Source of the DNA: Alternaria dauci
Lineage: Eukaryota > Ascomycota > Dothideomycetes > Pleosporales > Pleosporaceae
Direction of reading: 5' to 3'
Length of the DNA: 64,000 bases
NCBI RefSeq assembly: GCF_042100115.1
Contig: NC_091273.1
Coordinates: 2,480,001-2,544,000, forward strand
A program made the position numbers and the translations under genes. Positions 1-10,600 of the stretch are shown here, in pieces; the first letter of the stretch is position 1; every line of letters begins with the position of its first letter. The notes beneath the pieces are model-generated. The model searched no databases, had not been told where the DNA came from, and saw only the letters and a list, made by a program, of their open reading frames with translations.

Positions 1-114
1 CTCATCACAGATTGTGAGTATCGGGCTGAAGCGTCCCAGCGGCGTCCGGTGGCCAGACGCGCCGCGCGATTTACAACAACAAAGGTCCGTGATCCCTAAC
101 AAACTGGCCTGACA

Positions 115-1851
115 ATGGACGCAATGGACGCAATGGAGAACCACGTTGAAGTATCTTCTTCACGATCTTCCGTCTCCCCCGAACCCCAAAAAATGACGCT
201 TGAAGCCATCACAAATTTGATGGCCAAATACGGCGGCGATGTCTATCTCAATGCGCTGCCATCAGCGGATTCCATGACCTGGATAGAGCCTTCAGAAGGC
301 GAGGAATCCCCGACTCTGGTGGTTGGGAGCATATACAGTCGCAACGTGCTTGCTTATATGTCGCCACGCGGGGATGGCGTTGAGGAGGTCCGCTATTGTC
401 TGAAACATATTGGCGATGGTAGGCCGCCTTCGGCACTGGAGCAGATCACTTGTGAAGAACTCTTGCAAAAGCCTCTTGTCGCACCGTTTAGAGACTTTGC
501 GTGCGGGTCGAATTTCAAGAAGCGGGTGCTTAGCATGACAGTCCGCTATTATTTCCTATCACGAGGTTACCTAGGCAGCATTGACGCTTGGAACGACGAC
601 TTTGCGAAGCGATATTCGGCTATGTTGAGGAAGATGTCCTGGATTTGTGATGGGCAACCAGTCCTCCATAGAACCATGGAGGAAAGCCCGGAGCCGGAAG
701 ATGCAGATAGTGCATACGACTTTCCATCAGATGGCGGAAATGGCGAGCTAAACATATCAAGGAGCAATGTCGCGGAGCAGCAAAACTCTATCGTGGGAAC
801 TTCAACTCGATGGAACAACGAGCCAAACCCGGATTTACGCTGCCTGCGGGAGTACCTCGAACAACACAATACGTTGTATCTTCTAGACAACATTCCCGAT
901 GCTGACGATGTCAAGTTTGTCGATCAAACATACATTCTCGAAGCACAGCCCAAGAAATTGTTTGTAGGAAGCCATGCAAAGTCAGGAGACGACATCTATG
1001 CATATATGGTGATGCTACAGCAGCGCGGCTTCCATGAGATCCGATTCTACGTGGAGACCGCCAACGGATACAAAACAATGATACCTGCTGAGACGACGGG
1101 CAAGCAGCGTTTGTTGCATCCTTTCAGCAAGACATATCCCAAGACTGCTGGACCCAGCGAGCCAGCTGATAGGGCCCGATTCACGCTTATGATAAAGTGG
1201 TACTTTATCGCCGCCGGAGTTGCAACGGATTGCGTTCTCAGAGAGACCAAGAACTATCCTGGGCGTTTTCGCTTAGCACTAGAATACATTGCCGACCAAT
1301 TAGGGCCCGCTGCCGTCAAATCCTCGAATTTCATTGCAAAAGGAGATGCTATACCCGATGATCGTAGCGAAAGTTCCTGCGCTCCAGAAGGAATCGAGGT
1401 CCAACCTGCACCGTCCCGCGAACCACGACCCAAGGTACCTCGCTTCCCACTCCCCTATGCTCGCAAATCGGCTCCCTCGAGAGGAAACTACGTAGCCTCT
1501 ATGAAATCATCAACACAACTACCGCATAGGAAAAACTCGTTCACGAAGACGTCTACCTCCGAAGAAATTGCTCTGCTAAACGTCGTGCCGCGCAACGGTA
1601 AGCGCTCAGCCGAAGACGAAACATTTGAAAATCTTACCAGAATGATTTTGCAACAGTCTGATCTTACCGCACAACTGAACTATGTCGATCATGATCTGGA
1701 TGTCATGGACGCGCGATTGGAGGCCTTTAAAGAAAAGTGGAAACGGGAGCGTGAAGAGTTGGAAAAGAAAAGAAGCCAGATTGAGGAAGAAAGGAGCGCC
1801 GTAAGGAACCTGTTCAAAAAGCAGAAGTTGCTAGATGCTCAAGAGGATTGA
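115..1851 (+). CDS. Hypothetical protein with two diverged copies of one domain and a C-terminal coiled coil
   Basis: I do not recognise a family for this 578-residue single-exon product. Two segments, about residues 30-172 and 243-397, follow the same pattern: YL..(L/I)P.AD, then (L/F)VGS, then an AYM stretch, then (V/I)R(Y/F), then a T/L-rich helix ending in YF. They look like old tandem copies of one domain. Between and after them lie acidic and Ser/Pro-rich linkers. Residues about 500-572 are a highly charged Lys/Glu coiled coil, suggesting self-association or a partner. The start at 115 opens with a tandem ATGGACGCA repeat giving three in-frame Met codons, so the exact initiator is uncertain by six residues. 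No signal peptide or membrane segment is visible. It lies in tandem with the next gene, which also ends in a coiled coil. Confidence 0.85.
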   Translation: MDAMDAMENHVEVSSSRSSVSPEPQKMTLEAITNLMAKYGGDVYLNALPSADSMTWIEPSEGEESPTLVVGSIYSRNVLAYMSPRGDGVEEVRYCLKHIGDGRPPSALEQITCEELLQKPLVAPFRDFACGSNFKKRVLSMTVRYYFLSRGYLGSIDAWNDDFAKRYSAMLRKMSWICDGQPVLHRTMEESPEPEDADSAYDFPSDGGNGELNISRSNVAEQQNSIVGTSTRWNNEPNPDLRCLREYLEQHNTLYLLDNIPDADDVKFVDQTYILEAQPKKLFVGSHAKSGDDIYAYMVMLQQRGFHEIRFYVETANGYKTMIPAETTGKQRLLHPFSKTYPKTAGPSEPADRARFTLMIKWYFIAAGVATDCVLRETKNYPGRFRLALEYIADQLGPAAVKSSNFIAKGDAIPDDRSESSCAPEGIEVQPAPSREPRPKVPRFPLPYARKSAPSRGNYVASMKSSTQLPHRKNSFTKTSTSEEIALLNVVPRNGKRSAEDETFENLTRMILQQSDLTAQLNYVDHDLDVMDARLEAFKEKWKREREELEKKRSQIEEERSAVRNLFKKQKLLDAQED

Positions 1852-2960
1852 TGGGCGTTTGATGGACTTTTTCCCTTTTGCGGATCAGTTGGCATGCCAG
1901 GATAATGCAGATTTTGGCTGACATGAACACACAATAACCAGGTGTTTGAACTCAGTAGTAATACGGCATAATTGATCTTACATTGTATGGGAGCTTCACC
2001 GTTGTCGGGCTTCTCCCACGGACCTTTTTTCCGAATTCGCTGCATTCGCGAAACCAAGTTCATCAGGCGACATGTGCCCATCGCAAACGGATCCGGGGAT
2101 ATGTCTTCAAGATGCTGCCCATGCGTCAAAGCAGATGATAGGCCTATCGACATATCGAGCGTCACCCCTGGTCCAGTAATAAGATCCACTGATTGAATCG
2201 CCGTTCAGAAGCCCCCACGTATACATGGACGTGTCAACCGCAATCGCGATCGCCGGTTGGTTAGGCTGCAAGAGCTTCTGAGACCCAACATACAGTCACA
2301 AGATCTCCTAACCAACGCTCACAGGTGAGTGTGGTAACCTCTGGAGGTGATTGAACAGCAGCAATTGACAATCAGCTCGATGGACTGCGCATTCATTTGA
2401 CGCACCCCACTTCAAGTCGATATTCTAAAGAAAGCTACTACACCGCCTGCTGCAGCAAACATCGTTACTTCCAAGAACTCAGACCAAGATGGAGTATGGA
2501 GAGCGATTACAAACGCCGAAAATCGTCAGAACAAGAAGGGAGACTCCACTCACGTTATCGTTGGCCTATCATATCCACCGCCAATTCATAGTAATTCCGC
2601 GTCTCAAGCAACTCCCAAGGAAACAAACGGTCCCGTAAGCCGCCAGCTACTAAGCGAATCATTCTCCGCAGGCTGTTTACAACGTCGTAGCCTCAGAGGG
2701 ACGATGATTGGTCCATATCGTTGACGTTCAGCACACAATCATTTGCTGATCTAGAATGGCAGAGCAAACGCAACTCGCGGTGACGTCGACTTTCGGAACT
2801 GATGTGTCATCTCGAAGAGCATTGATAGCTGTTCGAGGTCACCTCGGCATGGAGTCACTACGGCTGTCTTACACCAGTCAAGTAAGTCTTGAAAGACTTT
2901 CGTCTTTGCCTTTGCTTCAACCCAAAATTTTCTTCTGCTTTACCCAACCCTTTCTCGACG
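1852..2960. other. Intergenic, 1.1 kb
   Basis: This separates two plus-strand genes. Short open frames are present but none looks like a protein. An ATG at 2756 opens 42 codons that run into a GTAAGT donor at 2882. An acceptor-like AG at 2981 would keep phase into the next gene, but it lacks a pyrimidine tract and a branch site. I therefore treat this segment as promoter and leader of the gene at 2961, with a possible alternative first exon. Confidence 0.5.
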
Positions 2961-4178
2961 ATGCCGCCCGTACGTGGGAAGGCCCGCAAGGCTCCTACCA
3001 TAGACATCAGTGACTCGTCAAGCCAAGCATCCGAGGATAACGTGCCCCCAAAAGAGCCTTCAAAAGGAAATCGCGTTGCTCTACACTTCGCTGCCAAGAA
3101 TCCAGATAGGCCGGATGCGAGGATGAACGGTCAGTACGGGATGTTCTCGCAGTGCAGCCCGCACTCCCCGCCCTTGCCGACTAAGATGCCAGCGAAGCGT
3201 AAGAGGGCGTCTATGGATAAACGAGAATCTGGAGTTAATAAGAAAATAATAGCGGCTAGGACACGTGCAAGAACCAGGGTTTCGAGAATGGAAGAGGAGT
3301 CAAGTGAAGAGAGAGAGGAGAGCCCGTTGTTCGAGCCAGAAGAGAGTCGGGATGTGCACATCCAGGGAGATATGGATGCCGACGCTGTCATGTTGAGCCC
3401 TCCATTGACATCGGCGTCTGAGGATCTCCTGCCAAACGGCAGAAAGGGTCGAAGTGTTGCTGGTGTCATCCCTCGTAGTTGCAGCAAAAGACCAATCATC
3501 ATCGAAAGCGGGTCGTTGAGCTCTAACTCCGATTCCCACTCTGATACAGGTTCCAACATCCTCGTTTCGGCACAGCCCGATCCTACAACCAAGGTGTTGC
3601 GGGCATTTCTAGATCTTTCCCCTCTATCCGGAGACTGCTCTCGCATCGACGAATACATCGACGTCCTCGACAAGCTGGCCGCCAAAAACACCGCGATGGG
3701 TGCAACCAAACAGTATACCGACGAGCTCGCCAACGAAGAAGCCTCCATTACGCTCGCTATTGAAGGTATTCCCGCCGAGCAGAAGCAGCAACTCGCCGCC
3801 ATTGCTCAAGCCTGCGCTAAAGGTATCCAGGCCGACATGGCAACTCCGAGCATAGCTACCGATATGTCTGCCATTCAAGCAGCCATCGAGACAAGCAATA
3901 GGGAGGCTGAGGTCTCGCGTCAAAGTGTGCTTGATTTGACGAAGAAGAAAGGGGAAGAGCTACTTGCGAAACGACTGGAGGTGCGCCGCAAAAGAGAAGA
4001 TGCGTTGGAGGAGTGTAAGGCAGAGGTCAAACTTGGCACCCAATCGCTCCAGGAAACGAGGAGACGTTTGGAAGAAGAGGGTGGTATGGCCATGATGGTT
4101 GAGCTTGGTAGGAGGATTGAGAGATTGGAAGGTGCAGGAGCGAAGAACGATCGGAAGGCTTCTGCGAGATGGGGTTAA
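2961..4178 (+). CDS. Hypothetical nuclear-type protein, basic and acidic low-complexity N-terminus with C-terminal coiled coil
   Basis: I do not recognise this 405-residue protein. The start at 2961 (MPPVRGKARKAP) was chosen because the open frame upstream of it (24 further codons from 2889) is Phe/Leu-rich leader-like sequence. The N-terminal half is Ser-rich with basic clusters (KRKRASMDKR, about residue 80) and acidic runs, typical of disordered nuclear proteins. The segment from about 265 to 395 is a Lys/Glu/Arg-rich heptad-like coiled coil. There is no membrane segment, signal peptide or catalytic motif. It is convergent with the dynein gene (441 bases between stops) and downstream of another coiled-coil orphan on the same strand, but I see no sequence similarity that would make them paralogues. 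Confidence 0.8.
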   Translation: MPPVRGKARKAPTIDISDSSSQASEDNVPPKEPSKGNRVALHFAAKNPDRPDARMNGQYGMFSQCSPHSPPLPTKMPAKRKRASMDKRESGVNKKIIAARTRARTRVSRMEEESSEEREESPLFEPEESRDVHIQGDMDADAVMLSPPLTSASEDLLPNGRKGRSVAGVIPRSCSKRPIIIESGSLSSNSDSHSDTGSNILVSAQPDPTTKVLRAFLDLSPLSGDCSRIDEYIDVLDKLAAKNTAMGATKQYTDELANEEASITLAIEGIPAEQKQQLAAIAQACAKGIQADMATPSIATDMSAIQAAIETSNREAEVSRQSVLDLTKKKGEELLAKRLEVRRKREDALEECKAEVKLGTQSLQETRRRLEEEGGMAMMVELGRRIERLEGAGAKNDRKASARWG

Positions 4179-4619
4179 GTTTGTGGTTTGGCTAAGTCCC
4201 AGTTATATATACATTGGTCTACTGGACATGAGGCTGCCGTCCTAGAGGGTTCTCAGCCCGATTACGGATTGTCTGTTAGACAGCACTACACTTATCTTTC
4301 GATTGACAACATCTAGTCTTAATAAGCTATATATCAATCATGAACACCTTTTCCTTGCGACCGACCAGCATAACGTGAGAATGAGTGGCTATCAGATAGC
4401 ATAGTCACGTTCAACAAACAGCACAGCAATATACAAACTTTAGTATAGAAATTGATAATTGAACGAGTAAACTGATGATCTGACTGTCATTCCCTCTAAC
4501 CATGACACTCTCTCATAGCACTCTCCTTGAACGCCTTATAACCGATGCTAATGACCACAGACAAAGAAGAGAAAAAAAACGCGTCACTCATCAGAGCACG
4601 CACACTACATATGATCCAG
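4179..4619. other. Convergent 3' intergenic region
   Basis: It holds the 3' flanks of the plus-strand orphan gene and the minus-strand dynein gene. The sequence is AT-richer than its surroundings, with TATATA and AATAAGC-like stretches expected for 3' ends. I see no gene in it. Confidence 0.5.
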
Positions 4620-7600
4620 CTAAACCTCCACCTCTACCTCCGCCTCAGCCATGACCTGCTCCCCCTCATCCAACATATCCAACACCTTCTTCAGCCCACC
4701 AACCATGTCATTCGCCTGGCCCACCAACAACAACTTCTCCGCATTCGCCGGCAGACCCAGATACGTAGGCGGCTCACGCTCAGGAAGATCGTTGACCCAG
4801 CCCATGAACTCCTTCCAGCTAGTCGTGGTAGGTAGTTCGAGCCCCTCGCTATGCTCAGTATCTTTAACGATCTTGAAGTTGTCTTCGAACGCGGCGGGCG
4901 TCATGCAGGCGTCGACAAGAGAAGCGAGTATGCGCCAGTCTTCTGCGTCGTCGATCTTGCCGCCGTACATCTCGGTGATGAGGATGCGGAGCATCTCCCA
5001 TGGGATCTTGGTGGGAGCAATGTTGGATCGGCCCTGCGCGATAGTGTCGATCCAGGTGTCGATGATGAAACTGCAGCATTCGTAGTCACTGTCGTTAAAC
5101 TCCCAGAAACCCTTCCATCCCAGTGTAGGTGCGTATCGGAGACGCTCTTGAATGACCGCATGGAGGAAAGACAAGAGAAGATAGACACGCGCCTTCTCCA
5201 CAGGTGGCTTGTTAGCCTTCTCGGCCAAAGAAGATAGTGAGTCTTTCATGTTGGCACGAACTCCGGCAGGCTGCTCGTAAGATAGAACACGAGAGGCGCG
5301 CAGAAGGTTGACTGGGATCTTTGGACTGGACTCCATCGACAGGAAGAGGCGGAAGTCAGGGTTGGGCTTGAGAGCTTCGAGACGCTTCTCGAGTGATTGC
5401 AACCACTGAGGAGCAAGATGGACGTTCTTGACAAGGACCCAGTTTCCTGTGGTGGCGGCGTTGGCGATAGCTTTGTCGGCTGACGCGGCACCTTCGTTGG
5501 AACCCATGGCAATGTTGGAACAAATGACCTGTTCCCTCTCTACAAGATTGTCGACCTTGTAACTTGCGTCGAATCCAGGGCTGGAGCTGAGCGCCACCGG
5601 TGTGACCGCGTTGACTTGCTTGACGATGTCGCCCAGATTACCACTTGCATCTAAGATGCCCTTGCCAAATACCTCGGTGACGAAACGCTCAACAGCGGGC
5701 ACGAAGCGATCCACACGGAACAGTTTGACCAGGATGAGAGCTCGCAGGAGCTTGTCGAATTTGGTCAGATCCTCTGGCCAAGCCTGCGGTACGTGTCGTT
5801 CTCCCATCTCTTCGTTGAGGAAAGCGTCCCAAGCGCTGTCTTCGATCTTCTCCAGCTCCTCCTTGAACATTGGGATCTTGCTCGCACGCTCCATGGCCTC
5901 TTGCTTGCGTTCAGTCTCGGTTGACACGTCGATACCCTTGAGGTCAGGGTCAAGAATCTGGTCGATGTGTGACTTGTCCATCTTGTAGGGCGCTGCTTGC
6001 ACGAGGAGCATAGCGAATGTGACACGGTCCTTCTGTAGCAAGGAAAGCGATGTGCGACGGTATGCATCCACGAAGAGCTCGGTGACAATCTGCTCGATGC
6101 GGGCAGCATAACCCGTGGTAGAACCATTACGAACCTTGTGCAGCACAGCCTCGAAGATCTGAGTAAAGTATTGGAGCGAGAACTGGTAGAAGTGATTGAG
6201 ATGATGCAGTTGCTCCAACACAGCGAAGATAGCTGCGCAAGAACGAGCCACCACGGTGTACTCCTTGGTGATGTTCTCCACCTCGGTCATGACGCCAGTT
6301 GTCTCGGAAACCTTGTCTGAGATATCCTTAGCCTCCTTCTTAAGCGTCTCGAGCGTTTCGATGACGCGGTCGTCATCCAGAATGTTTCCGCGCGACTCGT
6401 TGAGGGCTTGGAGCAACCGCTTCTCGAGCTGACGAAGATGAACTGCAAACTCTCCTTGCATCTTGATGAGGTTGGAACGGCGCTCATCGACATCGGGTCG
6501 CTCGGATTTGAGGACTTCGTTGAGCGTCTGTGTCTGCAAGCTGCTCTGCGTGACCGTGAAGTTGACAAATGTGGTACGACTGCAGATATCGGGAGCAAAA
6601 TTGGCTGAGGGATCGCGCGTCGAGAGGTACAAACGGAAAGCCGGCGAAAAGTCAATCTCCTGCTTGCCTAGTTGAATGAGTACACGACCTCCAGTCTTCT
6701 GATACTCTTTATTGAGAACATGATTGAGGATAGGGTCCAGATGTTCGGTGTCCTGGATTAAGATGGGGTTACCGAAACGCAGGGAACTCTCAAGCTGCTT
6801 TGTGAATGAGTCGTCCAGGAAACTAGTTATTGTGAGACGGCGGTCCTTGCATTCGTTCTGCAAGAACTCTGTTGTCCTGCCAGAAGGATCGATGATCAAC
6901 GGGTAACGGTTGAACCTCTCGAGAATGATGGCGTTCTCAGTACAAAGGTCGTCCACTGGTAAACCATTGTGTTGCCAGTTCAGGCGGTCATCAGCAGTCG
7001 ATAGGTACTCCGTGAATGGGTTCGTTGGCTTGAAGCTGATTCCAGAGTGCTTGAGATGATCGTACCAGTCTTCCGTAAGAGCCTTCCTGTACTGCTGATC
7101 GTAGTAACCGGCATAGGCAATGAACGCAGCCGCCACCAAGACGTCACCGACGATGGTATCAATCTGGGAGTCGAATGACTTGCTGCTCTCTTCCCATCGA
7201 ACACGCTCAGAGGACAAGCTGTCGAGAAGGCGTACACTGCGATCGACCTTGAACTGAACAGTCGCCATCTCTGTCTTGATAGCCTGGGTCTCGCTGATCA
7301 AAGCGGCGTACTCGGTCTTGTATCGGCCAATACTCTCCTCGAGGTTCTGGATGAGGAGCTGGGTTTCCTTCGCACCCTCTTCCGTCTTCTGTAGTTCCAC
7401 TTGCAGCTGATCAACTTCAGCACGTAGAGGTCCGACTCGGTCGAGAATGTCTGAGTAGGTGACTTGAGCAGACACCCACTGTACAAGAGGACCACAGGCC
7501 TTGGAAGCGCGGTTGACCTTCTCGAAAGTGAAGTCCTCTTGAGAAAGGTATTCCTTCTGCATTTTCCTGCGGTGAGCTGCCGTCATCTGCCTCTCGTTGT

Positions 7601-10600
7601 CGAACTGCACGATACTCGCGATGAAGTCGTCACGCCTAACAATGGAAACAATAGTCTTCCAACTGTCAGGCTTGTGTCCAAGAATCGTGCAGACAGCTTC
7701 CAGCGCAAGCTTGACACCAGCGGGAGGGTTCTGCATGGATCGGACTTCCGTCAGATGTTGTCGCTTGATGTTTTGCACACTCTTCTGTGCCTCCAAAACA
7801 GCCGGCTCAGCAGCCGCCAAGTCATTCTCCACCACCTCTTGTCGCAACTGAATCTCCTCCTTATCCTTTGCAAGTTGCGCTTGCATCTTGATCGACCCAG
7901 CTTTCTTCTGTTCCGCCTCGTTCTGATCCGCAATCATGCGCTGCAGCTTCTCGTTTGCTTCAGCATCCTTCTTAGTGAGCTGTGTCTGCTTCTCGGCAAG
8001 ACTTGCTCGCAGTTCCTTGACCTTGTCGAATGTCTCACGAAGCTTCTCCAGACCGACGTTGAGATGACGCTGCTGTTCCTCGAGGTCTTCGCGCTTCTCG
8101 TTGTAGAGCTTGACATACTGCGCAACGAAGTCCAGGAAGTGACGCGGCGTGAGGTACATCTTCCTATTTTGTGTCTTCTGCAACTTCGCGTTCTTGCTGC
8201 GTAGTGAGTGGTGTACTGCGACCATGGCGTTGACCACGCTCTCGCGATGAGATGGCGGGAGGGTAAGTCCACGATAGGCGACCGGAATGCTGTCCGGTGC
8301 GACGTAGTTTGCGCGGTCGAGATCAACAGACTGTGTAAGCTCGGAACTGACTTGGTACAGAGCCTGATCGGACCAGTCTCCGAACCAGTTAAGTACGCAA
8401 CGATTGAAAAGAGCAGGACTGGTAGCCGCCTTCGATGACAGGCCCTCCTCGGGAGGGTTCATAGTAAACACCACGTGGAGGTTCTTGACAATTTGCTCCG
8501 TGAACCACTTGTACAGCTCTTCCTGCGAGTCAAGAATGATACCTTGTCGCTGCGCACCCTCCTTGATAGCAGTAAGCAGAGAAGCATACTCATCACCCTC
8601 AAACAAACCAGGAACCTCCGCGTTGGCCAAGAGGGTGTTCATACGTTCGAGGAAACCGGAGTCAAGAACGTTGGCCTCGTCCATGATGAAGCAGATCTTT
8701 TCGCCCTTGCAACCGCATCGTCGAAGAACGGTACGCAAATCTTCGTCGAAGTCTTCGCCAGAGTACTTTCCATGGACCTTGATCTGGTAGACACTCAGAC
8801 CGTTCATCCAGGCGACAAAGCGCGACAGTGTCGTCTTTCCGGAGCCGCTGACACCGATAAGAATAAGATGACCTTGTGGTTGACGGAAAACACGGTCGAT
8901 GCGGAGGACATGCTCGAGCACATCATTGAACAAAATGAGCGGTACATCCACCTCTTCCTCGCAGAAGGTTCGGAGACGAGCCTTGACGAACTCTCGGAGT
9001 TGTTCGCGCTCAACCGGCACGTAGTTCTTGGATAGCCAGTTGGAGAAGAGGATTGGGCCACCGAGAGCTTTCTCCTCGTCGATGGTAGGGAAGTGTTCAG
9101 CCGCAATACGGTGGACGCATTCTTCAGTCCACTGTCTCTCTTCCTCTGCAATGAGTCGATCCTGGAACAAGCGTAATGCCTCGTGTGCCCAGATACGGAC
9201 AAGACCCTCAATTGGCAAGCTTTCAAGTGGTCGAAGAGCTTCGTAGATACCACGCACCCATCGAGTAAGTTCACGAGGCGAGTAAACGTAATGTGGTTGT
9301 ATGTCTGGCGTGAAGCGCTTTTGAGACTCTGCGTAGAGCTGTACCATGGCCCTAGTGAGAGCGTCTGCGTATCCTCGTAGAGTCGGGATGATCTTGAGCA
9401 CGGCAGTATTGAAGGTACCGTAAATCTGCAGGAGCGATTGCTCTCCAGGATAATCGACCATGATAAGCGGCGCATGACGCAAGAATCGGAGCCCCATTGG
9501 TGTACGTCCAGCATCGGTGGGAGGGTTACAGGCGCCAACAAATTGTATGCGATCGAGAGTAACCCAAGTCTTGTCAGAAGTTCTCCAGAAACCGTTGTGC
9601 TCAACCAACTGCCGCAAGAAGGAGATCGCTCGCTGAGTACCGTACTTGTCTGGTGCAGGCAAATTGATCTCATCGCAGAAGATTACCAGCCAACGACCAA
9701 CTTGAGTAGGCGTAAGCTGAACACCGTTGAGAGTCTTCTTGTACTCGCAGTATTGCTCGAATGTCTTGATGAGAAGATCCGGTGTGGTCGCACTAGAGAA
9801 GTTGAGACCAACAACCTGCATGTTGGGTAGCTTTCGGAGTGCGCTGAACAGTGTCATGGTCTTTCCGGAACCTGGAGGACCGCAAAGCAAGAGTGGCTTG
9901 TGCTCTGCAAGCCATGAGTAGAGAACGTCCTCGTGACGGACCGTGTCCAATGTCGGAATGACGACATCAGTTTGAGTGACGGAGTGGGTGTTGACCTCAA
10001 CATTCGGTACCTGACTCTGCCAAGTGTCCCACTCTGGCTTATCAGGTTTGACATCGTAATCAATCAGTGAAGTAGACTCATTGAGGATGGGGAGCTCCAC
10101 GTCGGTAAGGCCAGCGATGAGGTCTCCAAATTGCTTGCGCTCCATGAGAGGGCAATCACCAACTAGAGCCCATACCAAAGCAATAAGCATCTTTTTCGCG
10201 AGATAAGTCTCCATCTTGTCATCCTCAAGAGAGAAGTCTGGATGCTGCACATTGTACTCCAGAACATTGCGACAAGCCTTGTTGAGCAGAGAGAACAGCG
10301 TGTTGAGCGCACGAATGTCGGTGTACTCCATGATGTGCTTGAACTTCCTAGCCATGCTGAGGGCTTTCTCAATGAATCGATCCTGGGTGAGCTTGATGTG
10401 CAAGAAGTCGGCGATTAGACCCTGGGTAGTCATTGTCTTCTGAGACATCTGTCCTGGAGCAACCGAATCGTCTTCAATGTCCTCGAACGGTATGGTCTTG
10501 AGGTGTTCAATGTAATTCTTGATCATCATATCGACCTCCACAGTGTCGTCGCTGAACCAGACCATACCGCAGCGGGAGACAGTAGCAAGAGTGGCGTACT

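Noticed and set aside
2756..3013. Alternative first exon or separate small gene upstream of the 2961 gene
   Set aside because: The donor at 2882 is good, but the matching acceptor at 2981 has no pyrimidine tract or branch site, and the ATG at 2961 gives a better protein start.
7464..8204. 246-codon plus-strand frame
   Set aside because: Antisense to the dynein stalk region; Leu-rich because it mirrors Lys/Glu/Gln codons of the coiled coil.
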